DNA of 64,000 bases from Desulfuromonadales bacterium (GTDB lineage Bacteria > Desulfobacterota > Desulfuromonadia > Desulfuromonadales > BM103), in the NCBI GenBank assembly GCA_014860225.1, contig JACZKE010000006.1, positions 1-64,000 of the forward strand, written 5' to 3'. Of this stretch, positions 1-6,545 are shown piece after piece. The notes beneath the pieces are model-generated. The model was not told where the DNA came from. It did no database searches and worked only from the letters and a program-made list of their open reading frames with translations. Numbering within the stretch: position 1 is the stretch's first letter; every line of letters begins with the position of its first letter. Both the position numbers and the translations under genes were made by a program.

Positions 1-134
1 CTTCTATGGCGATATAAAATCAATATCGCTATAAGTTCAACGGCATGAACGTTGAGTAATAATGAACAAAAATAAATTTTACGGTGTGGTTTCTTCGCTC
101 TTCGAGCGTTTAATATGCGGGAAATTGCTTTTTG
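1..134. other. Left edge, no gene seen
   Basis: No reading frame here has a credible start and ribosome binding site. The stretch is AT-rich and contains short palindromes: TCAACG/CGTTGA near 35-55 and CGCTC-TTC-GAGCG near 97-109. The second lies just past the stop of the Ada-type gene on the minus strand and could help end its transcript, but there is no clean T-run, so no terminator is called. Confidence 0.5.
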
Positions 135-980
135 TTACAAGGCCGACGGGTCGCGTTGTTTGAAAATTTCTGCGCTCAAGAGCACTTCTTTGCGCGCTGT
201 TCCGCTGCGGTAACCACCGATGGTGCCGTCGCTGCGGAGCACCCGATGGCAGGGGATGATGTAGCAGATCGGGTTCTGGCCAATGGCACTGCCAACGGCA
301 CGTGAAGCACTGGGTTGTCCGATGTGTTGCGCTATCTGACGATAACTTGCAAGGCAACCGGGTGGAATTTGCAGCAGCGCCTGCCAGACTTTTAATTGGA
401 AATTTGAACCTTGTAAATGGAGCAGTAAGGGTTTCGACGATAGTAATGACCGGGGTGAAAATGCTGCTTGTTTAACGGCCATGGTTGCGTCGAGATCTTC
501 CATGAATTCTGCATTTGACCAATTTTTTCGGAGTTGCTTAAAGGCTGTTGCCCCGTCATCGTCAAAAAAATCAAGATGACAGATACCACGTGCCGTCAAG
601 GCGATAAGAGCCTGTCCGAAGGGGGTTGCGTGAATTCCGTAGCGGATCAGCAGATGTTCGCCTTTGCTGCGGTATTCTCCAGGTGTTACCGCGTCAACAT
701 TGACCAATAGATCATGAAGCCTCCCAGAACCGCTCAACCCGGCAGCAAAGCTGGTTTCCAGAAGGGGCATTGATTGATCCAGTAACTGTTTGGCTTTTTC
801 GCTGGTGAGATATTGCAGATAGCGCTTCGGGCTGATACCAGTGTAACGCCGGAACAGTCGCTGAAGGTATCCGGGGCTCAAATTGAACTTTGTTGCAACG
901 GCTTCAAGGGAAGGTTGCTGCCCCGCGTGTCTTTTGAGAAACAGGATGATTTCGGTCATCCGCTGGTAATCATTCGGCAT
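135..980 (-). CDS. Ada-type AraC/O6-methylguanine-DNA methyltransferase
   Basis: This 281-residue protein joins an AraC-type helix-turn-helix (about residues 5-95) to an O6-alkylguanine-DNA alkyltransferase domain (about 115-275). The alkyltransferase carries the acceptor-cysteine motif IIPCHRV, preceded by the ASRAVGSAIGQNP helix. The family removes methyl groups from O6-methylguanine by transferring them irreversibly to that cysteine. E. coli Ada (about 354 residues) also has an N-terminal four-cysteine zinc domain that repairs methylphosphotriesters and switches on transcription. That domain is missing here, so methylation sensing through it is not possible, and activation of other genes is uncertain. 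The gene stands alone, convergent with the tRNA-Glu region. Domain assignment is firm; the regulatory role is inferred. Confidence 0.9.
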   Translation of the reverse strand: MPNDYQRMTEIILFLKRHAGQQPSLEAVATKFNLSPGYLQRLFRRYTGISPKRYLQYLTSEKAKQLLDQSMPLLETSFAAGLSGSGRLHDLLVNVDAVTPGEYRSKGEHLLIRYGIHATPFGQALIALTARGICHLDFFDDDGATAFKQLRKNWSNAEFMEDLDATMAVKQAAFSPRSLLSSKPLLLHLQGSNFQLKVWQALLQIPPGCLASYRQIAQHIGQPSASRAVGSAIGQNPICYIIPCHRVLRSDGTIGGYRSGTARKEVLLSAEIFKQRDPSAL

Positions 981-1158
981 TATGGGTTTCTCCAGATAAG
1001 TTGGTCACTTTACGCTAACACCGGCAGTTATTGGTGCCAATCCGATTCTTGTCATTTTTTTCTTAATTGTTGGTTTTTTGTTGCAACTTTTGTTTTCTTC
1101 GGGTATCTAGATTGCTTCTTAGCGCAACAGCGCTGATAATGTCTTAAAGTCCTAATAA

Positions 1159-1236
1159 GTCCCTATCGTCTAGCCTGGCCCAGGACACCGCCCTTTCACG
1201 GCGGCGACGGGGGTTCGAATCCCCCTGGGGACGCCA
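1159..1236 (+). tRNA. tRNA-Glu (anticodon UUC)
   Basis: The sequence folds as a full cloverleaf. The acceptor GTCCCTA pairs with TGGGGAC, the anticodon stem CCGCC/GGCGG encloses CTTTCAC (anticodon TTC), and the T-arm contains GGTTCGAATCC. The G discriminator is followed by an encoded CCA at the 3' end. It closely resembles bacterial tRNA-Glu. It stands alone, with no neighbouring tRNA or rRNA, and is followed seven bases later by a strong terminator hairpin. Confidence 0.96.
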
Positions 1237-1243
1237 CAAAGTT

Positions 1244-1278
1244 AAAGGGTCATCTTCTGTTATGAAGGTGGCCCTTTT
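1244..1278 (+). terminator. Rho-independent terminator of tRNA-Glu
   Basis: A 14-base-pair stem with a few G-U pairs (AAAGGGTCATCTTC with GAAGGTGGCCCTTT, loop TGTTAT) begins seven bases after the CCA end and is followed by pyrimidine-rich sequence. A diverged copy of this hairpin and its flanks occurs at 12255-12385. Confidence 0.8.
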
Positions 1279-1710
1279 CCCTTTCAGGTGGGTGAAGTTA
1301 TTTGTTTGGCAAGACAATTGGCAATTGGTTTGGCAGGGCAGGATACTGGTGAGGGAGAAGTCTGTGAGTGGCTCAGGGCAGCACTTCTCTCGTACAGCAT
1401 TTACTTGTTTCTGGTTATCTGCTTTACTCAAGTGAGACTGAATTGGCTACTGAGAAGCAGAAAAGCAAAAGGCATTGGCCGCTGATAAAATCTGATAACA
1501 TCGGATAAACCTTTGAATCAAATCCTAAGGATTGATATTGACTGAAAGCCTTTAAACATAAGTCTATGGCTTTTGACCTATCAGACCTGATCAGATTATA
1601 TCTGCGGCCGATTAAGCTTTTGATGTTTTTTTGCGACGTGAGTTCTCTCCTCTAGATGTCTACTGGAGTTTTGTAGATAACCAAGTACTTGTTTTTATCT
1701 TGAGAGGGTT
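1279..1710. other. Gene-free stretch downstream of tRNA-Glu
   Basis: No convincing gene is seen. The first about 75 bases resemble sequence near 12304-12385 (shared pieces such as GATTGGCAA-like, GGTTTG and CAGGATA). The rest is AT-rich with short imperfect palindromes, for example AAAGCC/GGCTTT near 1544-1572. Flanks of tRNA genes are common integration sites, but no integrase frame is present. Confidence 0.45.
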
Positions 1711-2064
1711 TCAAACAAGTTCAATCTTGTCTTCCTTGTTCGGCACCACACAGATAAACTCGAAGCCATCTATCCCAGCTTTGTAGGAATGAGGAACCAT
1801 GCCTGGAATGTAAACAGAATCACCGGCCGAAACCTCGAATGTTTCCTCTCCTATCACAACAACAGCAGAACCTTTAACAATATACTGCTCGTGTTCGACA
1901 ACGTTCGTGTGCAGCGGCATGCCGCCATGAGGTTTCATGGTGAATTTTCTGAGAGCGAAGTTCGGCGCCTCATCGGAGCCCACCAAAATCTGCATGGATG
2001 TTCCTTGGCCAGCAGTAATGTCTACTGATTCACGAGAGCCGTTTTTCCTTACATATTCAGTCAT
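1711..2064 (-). CDS. Small single-domain cupin protein
   Basis: This 117-residue protein is a single beta-barrel cupin. Motif 1 is seen around residues 44-62 (GGMPLHTNVVEHEQYIVKG) with metal-ligand histidines and glutamate. Motif 2 is seen as GDSVYIPGMVPHSYKA around 80-95. Proteins of this size usually bind one metal ion and act as sugar or acid isomerases, dioxygenases or sensors. Nothing in the sequence or the neighbourhood fixes the substrate. It has no signal peptide, so it is likely cytoplasmic. The gene is monocistronic and divergent from the toxin-antitoxin pair. Confidence 0.8.
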   Translation of the reverse strand: MTEYVRKNGSRESVDITAGQGTSMQILVGSDEAPNFALRKFTMKPHGGMPLHTNVVEHEQYIVKGSAVVVIGEETFEVSAGDSVYIPGMVPHSYKAGIDGFEFICVVPNKEDKIELV

Positions 2065-2382
2065 GCTATTTCTCCTGATTCAATTTGTCTCTAGTTCATT
2101 GTGCAGGTAGCCGGGGGTGTTGAACGGGTTTCAGTTAAAGATACCCTGTAGCACTCTTGTGTTCAAGAAACATGCACTGTGTTGGGGTTTGATGAGTAAG
2201 TTGACTGGGGTGAGTAGAACTTTTGTTATCGATGTCCTGGCATTCAATAGCAAACTGCTAATTTTCATTTTCATAAACAGGGTTTCATGAAACGTTTTTT
2301 GCAAAGCGGTACTGTCCTTTTATTTTTGTGATTTCGGCTACCGTTTCCTTTGCCGGTGAGAGTGATATGTGAAGGTTGGGGA
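2065..2382. other. Intergenic region between cupin gene and toxin-antitoxin pair
   Basis: No gene is seen. It should contain the promoter of the cupin gene, which reads leftward with AGGAGAAAT just before its ATG. The stretch is AT-rich compared with the core region further right. Confidence 0.4.
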
Positions 2383-2430
2383 TTGACTTTCGATCGTACG
2401 AAACGTACAATTTGTACAAATCGTACGGAG
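2383..2430 (+). promoter_or_regulatory. Promoter and phased GTAC operator of the toxin-antitoxin pair
   Basis: A sigma-70-like promoter is readable: TTGACT at 2383-2388, a 17-base spacer and TACAAT at 2406-2411. The tetramer GTAC occurs at 2396, 2405, 2414 and 2423, exactly every 9 bases. The central pair forms the perfect palindrome GTACAA-T-TTGTAC (2405-2417) over the -10 box, and the outer copies are CGTACG hexamers. This is the expected form of an autoregulatory site for a Phd-type antitoxin, which as a dimer binds palindromes over its own promoter. The ribosome binding site GGAGG at 2427-2431 follows directly, so the last repeat touches it. Confidence 0.7.
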
Positions 2431-2439
2431 GTAGAAATC

Positions 2440-2691
2440 ATGACTAAAATTGGGGTTTCAGATGCACGTGACCATTTGAGTGAAGTCGTAGATCGTGCCC
2501 GCTATACCCACGAGCGTATTGTCCTGACGAAGCGTGGCAAAGATGTCGGTGCTATTGTCTCCATAGAGGACTTGAAATTACTCGAGGCTTTGGAAAATCA
2601 GCTTGATGTTGATATGGCTCGTCAAGCGATTGCTGATGCCGGTGAGGAACGCATCCCGTATCGGAGCTTACGTGACAAACTGGGATTGTAA
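2440..2691 (+). CDS. Type II antitoxin, Phd/YefM family
   Basis: This 83-residue protein begins MTKIGVSDARDHLSEVVDRA, the characteristic N-terminal DNA-binding fold of Phd/YefM antitoxins, followed by VLTKRGKDVGAIVSIEDL. The acidic, flexible C-terminal third would wrap the toxin. The start at 2440 is chosen because it follows GGAGG at a good distance; an upstream in-frame extension would run back through the promoter and operator. It lies 3 bases before the toxin gene. It should neutralise the toxin and repress the operon by binding the GTAC operator. Confidence 0.88.
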   Translation: MTKIGVSDARDHLSEVVDRARYTHERIVLTKRGKDVGAIVSIEDLKLLEALENQLDVDMARQAIADAGEERIPYRSLRDKLGL

Positions 2692-2694
2692 TTC

Positions 2695-2976
2695 ATGCCT
2701 TACAGTATTGAATTAACTCCGGCTGTTGAAAAGACTTTATTGCAACTTGCCAAGAAAGATCGTGCATCGATGCTCAGGATTGATCGAGTACTCCTTTCCC
2801 TTGTTGACGATCCAAACCCACCAAACAGCAAGCAACTTGTCGGAGACGTTGCCAATCTTTATCGGCTGCGGGTAGGTGATTATCGAATCATTTATCAGGT
2901 CGATGGTGGCAAGCTCGTTATCCTTGTTGTCCATGTTGGACATCGCAAAGATGTTTACCGTTATTTGAAACGTTAA
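2695..2976 (+). CDS. Type II toxin, RelE/ParE superfamily
   Basis: This 93-residue basic protein has the RelE/ParE plan: N-terminal helices, then NLYRLRVGDYRIIYQVD and a last strand with HVGHRKDVYRYLKR. The arginines and tyrosine in those strands match the RelE-type signature, which favours ribosome-dependent mRNA cleavage over gyrase poisoning, though sequence alone does not settle it. It directly follows the antitoxin gene, so the two are probably translated together. The pair sits in an accessory-looking stretch just before an RHS remnant, which fits horizontal spread. Confidence 0.88.
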   Translation: MPYSIELTPAVEKTLLQLAKKDRASMLRIDRVLLSLVDDPNPPNSKQLVGDVANLYRLRVGDYRIIYQVDGGKLVILVVHVGHRKDVYRYLKR

Positions 2977-2990
2977 TATCTGATTTTAAA

Positions 2991-3122
2991 ACGACCTACG
3001 ATCATGCAGATAGACTCGGTTCTGTCGTGGCTATCACAGACGCATCCGGAAAAATCGTCCAATGCTACACTTATGATTATGAAGCTTTCGGACAGCTCAC
3101 AGCCTTGTATTCAGGCTTTTAA
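2991..3122 (+). pseudogene. Remnant of an RHS/YD-repeat protein gene
   Basis: Translation of this frame gives about 43 codons that include YDHADRLGSVVAITDASGK, YTYDYEAFGQL and a stop codon. This is the conserved end of the RHS core, where YD-repeat proteins carry a DxxGSxxxxTD-type segment before the variable toxic tip. No start codon, upstream core or downstream tip is present. It is best read as a fragment left after deletion or rearrangement of a polymorphic toxin gene, directly behind the toxin-antitoxin pair. Confidence 0.75.
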
Positions 3123-3259
3123 AAACTTATGGAGATGTTTTTGACCCCGAAAATAGGGGCATAGCACAAAATTAAAACTGAATTTGACATTTATTTGTCA
3201 TGATTTCGGTAGTTTAAAATGATCCAACCCCGTTACCTTCGCAGTACCTCACAGTCTCT

Positions 3260-4639
3260 TCATTTCATTTTTGCCAGCCGGTCCGTTCCCAGTCCTGAGG
3301 TGTCAAAGGAGTAGACCTGGCGTGCGTTGGCGGAGAAAATCCGATTCTTCAGCCGCCCGTCGGCGGGCCCAAGGGGGCAAAATCCAAATTTCTTCTGCAG
3401 ATCTTCCGGCATCTCCAGGCGGCGGAGGGCCTCGATCTGCCACTGCGGCGAACCATACCAGACCGAATCTGTCCCCCAGAGCACCCGGTCCTCACCCATT
3501 CCTTTAATCAAGGTACCGAGGATGCCTGCGCAGTAGCGCGGAGCGCTCACCGACGTCACAGCGAAGACGGACCCGAGTTCGGCGTAGACGTTGTCGACTC
3601 CGTATTGTTCCGGGATGCGGGCCAGGTCACTGACCCAGGGGATCTCCCCTTTCTCTTCAAAGAGATTCAGCTGGTCTCCGGTGGGTAATCCGCCGCTGCG
3701 GATGGCGGAGTGATAGATGAGAAAGCGCAGTTGCGGCCAATCGCGGGCTGCTTTAGGGATGTCATCGACATTCCCGTATTGCCAGGTGCCGGCCATGCGC
3801 TGCCTGTAATTGGAGGGCAGCAGTCCTTTGTGAATACAGACCGTCGTAATGCCGGCCTTCACCATCTTTTCATAGACGGGATAAACCAGATCCTCGTCAT
3901 CCATGCGCCAGGGCCATTTTGATTTCCCGAAAGGCATGCCCACCGTATAGCCTTTCCACGCGTCCGGCTTCATGGCAATGGCGCGCTCCAGGTCTTCCAT
4001 CCAACCGGGGCGACCGGGTGAAAATAAGGCATGCACATTAAGACGCTGGCTTCCGGCGCGCTGCTTGACGCGCTCACGGGCATCGATTAAACCTTCATTA
4101 TGCAGAAAATAGCGGTCCGGATTGTCTGCAGGGGCGCTGCTTAGAACCGCAAGGTCCGTGTCGCTGTTCAGAAAAACTTCCGAATAGAAATTCTCGAAAT
4201 GGATTTTCTCCAGGGTCTGTTCTCCCTGCAATTGCGGATTCCAACGCTTGGCTAGCTCGCGCAAGCCGAGTATGCCGTGTGAGGGGTAGTCCGGATAGAC
4301 GAAGTGGGTCTGCACGTCGATGATAAGCTGATCGCGCAGAGACTTCACCCGATCGGAAGCAGCTTCGGGGTCGGCTGCCTCTGCCGGTGCGACATTGAAC
4401 AGCGGCCCGAAGACCGAATTCATGGCCATGAAAGCGGCCGCCATCCCGCAGCTGCTGCGCAGGAAGCGTCGCCGGTCCAACCCGAGTGGCGCTCCCAAAT
4501 GGTCCGCCAGCTCGAAAAGGCGGTTTTCGACCTGACGCATCTCGGATGTCTGTCTTGACCGTTCGCCTTCCGGCCGAATCCGGGTCGGCCAGAGCAGCTC
4601 AAAACCCTTTCCTGTTTCCGCTCCTCGTCTTTTCTTCAT
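3260..4639 (-). CDS. Tat-exported amidohydrolase family protein
   Basis: This roughly 459-residue protein has a TIM-barrel metal-dependent hydrolase domain (Amidohydrolase_2-like, about residues 100-420). A twin-arginine signal (DRRRFLRSSCGMAAAF, about 55-70) is followed by a hydrophobic stretch and an AEAA cleavage-like site near 90, so export is likely, although the signal starts unusually far from the N-terminus. Metal-binding candidates are IDVQTHFV, CIHKG, IYHSA and WGTDSVW. The usual HxH pair is reduced to QTH. The start at 4639 is preferred because GGGAGG lies just before it; an ATG 12 bases earlier is possible. The substrate is unknown and no operon partner is seen. Confidence 0.78.
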   Translation of the reverse strand: MKKRRGAETGKGFELLWPTRIRPEGERSRQTSEMRQVENRLFELADHLGAPLGLDRRRFLRSSCGMAAAFMAMNSVFGPLFNVAPAEAADPEAASDRVKSLRDQLIIDVQTHFVYPDYPSHGILGLRELAKRWNPQLQGEQTLEKIHFENFYSEVFLNSDTDLAVLSSAPADNPDRYFLHNEGLIDARERVKQRAGSQRLNVHALFSPGRPGWMEDLERAIAMKPDAWKGYTVGMPFGKSKWPWRMDDEDLVYPVYEKMVKAGITTVCIHKGLLPSNYRQRMAGTWQYGNVDDIPKAARDWPQLRFLIYHSAIRSGGLPTGDQLNLFEEKGEIPWVSDLARIPEQYGVDNVYAELGSVFAVTSVSAPRYCAGILGTLIKGMGEDRVLWGTDSVWYGSPQWQIEALRRLEMPEDLQKKFGFCPLGPADGRLKNRIFSANARQVYSFDTSGLGTDRLAKMK

Positions 4640-4705
4640 GACGCCTCCCATCGCGCTAGTACCCTGTAACCCATAAACTATCGCATCTTGCTGGTTCTTT
4701 GACGT

Positions 4706-4770
4706 GTCAGCGGCGTTGCGCCTTCAGCTGAGTAGCTACGGCTGGGCAGCTGAAGGCGCGCCTTGCTGAC
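4706..4770. repeat. Long palindrome upstream of the amidohydrolase gene
   Basis: A perfect 13-base-pair stem (GCGCCTTCAGCTG at 4718-4730 with CAGCTGAAGGCGC at 4747-4759) encloses a 16-base loop. It is flanked by an outer GTCAGC/GCTGAC pair. The loop contains TAGCTACGGCT, the same core found in the apical hairpin of the 147-bp repeats at 24.0, 29.0 and 36.8 kb. It lies about 65 bases upstream of the amidohydrolase start and could be a mobile palindromic element or a terminator-like structure. Confidence 0.65.
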
Positions 4771-4893
4771 CCGCCAAATCCCTGCGCAATCTTGCGAAAT
4801 CCGATAGGTTACGTGGTACTGGCCCCACAGAGCATTTGAAATACGAACAGTCTACCCGCTGACAGTGGGCGCACAAGTTTCAAGCACACAAAA

Positions 4894-4966
4894 AAGGGGT
4901 CAAAAAAGTCTACCATCGGAATTAGCAGATGGTAGACCCCTTCATGTTAATCCTTAATGACCCCTT
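4894..4966. repeat. Nested inverted repeat
   Basis: The outer arms AAGGGGTCA (4894-4902) and TGACCCCTT (4958-4966) are perfect complements. Inside them is a 10-base-pair hairpin, GTCTACCATC (4908-4917) with GATGGTAGAC (4928-4937). The arrangement looks like a small REP-type or miniature mobile palindrome. No coding capacity is seen. Confidence 0.6.
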
Positions 4967-4977
4967 AAGGTGGTGTG

Positions 4978-5006
4978 GGAGGTCGGCGGGAGTAATCCCG
5001 CCTCCT
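4978..5006 (-). terminator. Hairpin downstream of msrA
   Basis: GGCGGGA (4985-4991) pairs with TCCCGCC (4996-5002) around a four-base loop, extended by GGAGG/CCTCC with two unpaired bases. It lies about 50 bases beyond the msrA stop in the direction of transcription. No clear T-run follows on the minus strand, so it may stabilise or end the msrBA transcript. Confidence 0.4.
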
Positions 5007-5052
5007 ACCCGATTCTGGATGACAATCAGAGATGTTTTTTCTCGAGGTCATA

Positions 5053-5691
5053 TCAATGACTTACCTTGTCACCCCAAATCTCCTTGAGACGTTGATCGCG
5101 GCCACAGTTCCAACGATAATATTTGTAACGGACGGGACTCTTTTTATAAAAGTCCTGATGATAGCTTTCCTCACCCTTGATGGGATAGAAGGTGGATGCA
5201 TCAAGAATCGGAGTGACCACTTTCTCGCCGGGGAACATTTCGATAACCGCTCGTTTTGAAGCTTCGGCACTTTTTCTTTCTGCCTCATTGGCGACAAAAA
5301 TGGCCGCAAGATAGCTATGCCCGCGGTCGCAGAACTGCCCGCCATCGTCGAAGGGGTCAATATTCACCCAGTAGTGATCCAGCAGCTGCTGGTAGCTGAC
5401 CTTTGCAGGATCGTAGGTCACTTCGACCGCTTCATAGTGCCCGGCGTGGTTGCCGTTGTAGGTCGGGTTTTTGAGTGTGCCGCCGGTAAAGCCGGAGACA
5501 ACATCGGTGACGCCTTCAAGTTTTTCAAAGTCGGATTCCATGCACCAGAAGCAGCCACCGGCAAAGATCGCTTTGGCAGTCATTGCTTTCTCCATATCCA
5601 TCATCTCTTCTTTTTGATTCATCGTGCCACCAACAGCAATGCCGGTTAAGGCGACCATGCTGGCGGCAATACCGAGCAATAACAATTTCAT
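5053..5691 (-). CDS. msrA: Peptide-methionine (S)-S-oxide reductase MsrA, exported
   Basis: This 212-residue protein reduces the S-epimer of methionine sulfoxide in proteins. The catalytic motif GGCFWCMES lies near residue 45, followed by family features GFTGG, YNGNHAGHYEAVEVTYDP and HWVNIDPFDDGGQFCDRG. The first about 20 residues form a hydrophobic secretion signal (MKLLLLGIAASMVALTGIAVG), so the enzyme probably acts in the envelope. It begins 11 bases after msrB ends on the same strand, so the two are one operon covering both sulfoxide epimers. The export signals and the neighbouring two-component system suggest repair of oxidised envelope proteins. Confidence 0.95.
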   Translation of the reverse strand: MKLLLLGIAASMVALTGIAVGGTMNQKEEMMDMEKAMTAKAIFAGGCFWCMESDFEKLEGVTDVVSGFTGGTLKNPTYNGNHAGHYEAVEVTYDPAKVSYQQLLDHYWVNIDPFDDGGQFCDRGHSYLAAIFVANEAERKSAEASKRAVIEMFPGEKVVTPILDASTFYPIKGEESYHQDFYKKSPVRYKYYRWNCGRDQRLKEIWGDKVSH

Positions 5692-5702
5692 CGTATCCTC
5701 CT

Positions 5703-6272
5703 TTACATGTTGGCGACAAATTTCAGAGAGACCGAATTGATGCAGTGCCGCTTTCCGGTCGGTGCGGGACCGTCATCGAAGACATGTCCGAGGTGACCAT
5801 CACAACGGGCGCACAACAACTCGGTGCGGGTCACGAAAAAACTGCTGTCGTCTGCGGTGGCAATATTCTCGTCAGCAACCGGGGCGGTGAAGCTTGGCCA
5901 GCCGGTTCCGGAGTCGAATTTGTCTTTTGATGAATACAGATCGAGACTGCAGCCAGCACAGCGATAAATTCCATGTTCGTAATGTTTGTCGTATTTGCCG
6001 GTGTATGCGCGCTCGGTGCCTTTCTCCCTGAGCACATAGTACTCTTCCGGGCTCAAAAGCTGTCTCCATTCAGCGGCGCTTTTAATCACTTTCTCAGTCA
6101 TGACATAGGCCCCTTTTTCTACGGAGTAAACTTTGATTTGTCCGGCGGTCATTGCTGAATCGGCTGACAGGGCGGCCAGTTGTCGTGGTGAGAGAATCTC
6201 CAGCGCTGCCAGAGAGATCGACGCCCCGCCAACGAATACGGCTGCACTTTTTATAAAAGTTCGTCTGTTCAT
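5703..6272 (-). CDS. msrB: Peptide-methionine (R)-S-oxide reductase MsrB, Tat-type signal
   Basis: This 189-residue protein reduces the R-epimer of methionine sulfoxide. It has the two zinc-binding CxxC pairs (CAGC and CARC), GTGWPSF, HVFDDGP and the catalytic RHCINSVSLKF motif. The N-terminus MNRRTFIKSAAVFVGG followed by a hydrophobic stretch is a twin-arginine type signal, so the folded zinc enzyme is likely exported. About 60 residues between signal and reductase domain are extra compared with minimal MsrB proteins. It is the first gene of an msrB-msrA pair, 273 bases downstream of the sensor kinase gene. That gap contains 11-base direct repeats typical of an OmpR-family binding site. Confidence 0.94.
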   Translation of the reverse strand: MNRRTFIKSAAVFVGGASISLAALEILSPRQLAALSADSAMTAGQIKVYSVEKGAYVMTEKVIKSAAEWRQLLSPEEYYVLREKGTERAYTGKYDKHYEHGIYRCAGCSLDLYSSKDKFDSGTGWPSFTAPVADENIATADDSSFFVTRTELLCARCDGHLGHVFDDGPAPTGKRHCINSVSLKFVANM

Positions 6273-6483
6273 TTTGACATCTCCTTTGCAGGCTTTTTAC
6301 TCACAGCAAAGAATGCTTTCGCCATCCCCGGCGGAATGTCAGCCGTCGCCGAGCAGGCAAGCAATCGAGCTGTCATCAAGATGACCGGTATTGGTAAAGG
6401 CTTTTGCATTGCTCTTATCTATTCACTTCAAAAATTTCGGTGTGACAGGACGATAGCAAATAGGTGTAAAGCGCCGAGAAAGG

Positions 6484-6504
6484 TTTGGTAAAGCTTTGGT
6501 AAAG
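6484..6504 (-). promoter_or_regulatory. Candidate OmpR-family response regulator site upstream of msrBA
   Basis: TTTGGTAAAG is repeated perfectly at 6484-6493 and 6495-6504, giving an 11-base period. OmpR/PhoB-type winged-helix regulators bind tandem direct repeats with this spacing. A weaker TTGGT follows at 6506. The site lies about 210 bases upstream of the msrB start, between the kinase gene and msrB. The adjacent response regulator is an obvious candidate ligand, but this is inferred from pattern and position only. Confidence 0.45.
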
Positions 6505-6545
6505 ATTGGTTGGAGTTGAAGCTCTGTTTTGAATTAAACACAAAA

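Noticed and set aside
1144-1431. A 95-codon minus-strand frame across tRNA-Glu
   Set aside because: It runs through the tRNA gene and its terminator; translations such as GDSNPRRRRERAVS are the known artefact of reading a tRNA backwards.
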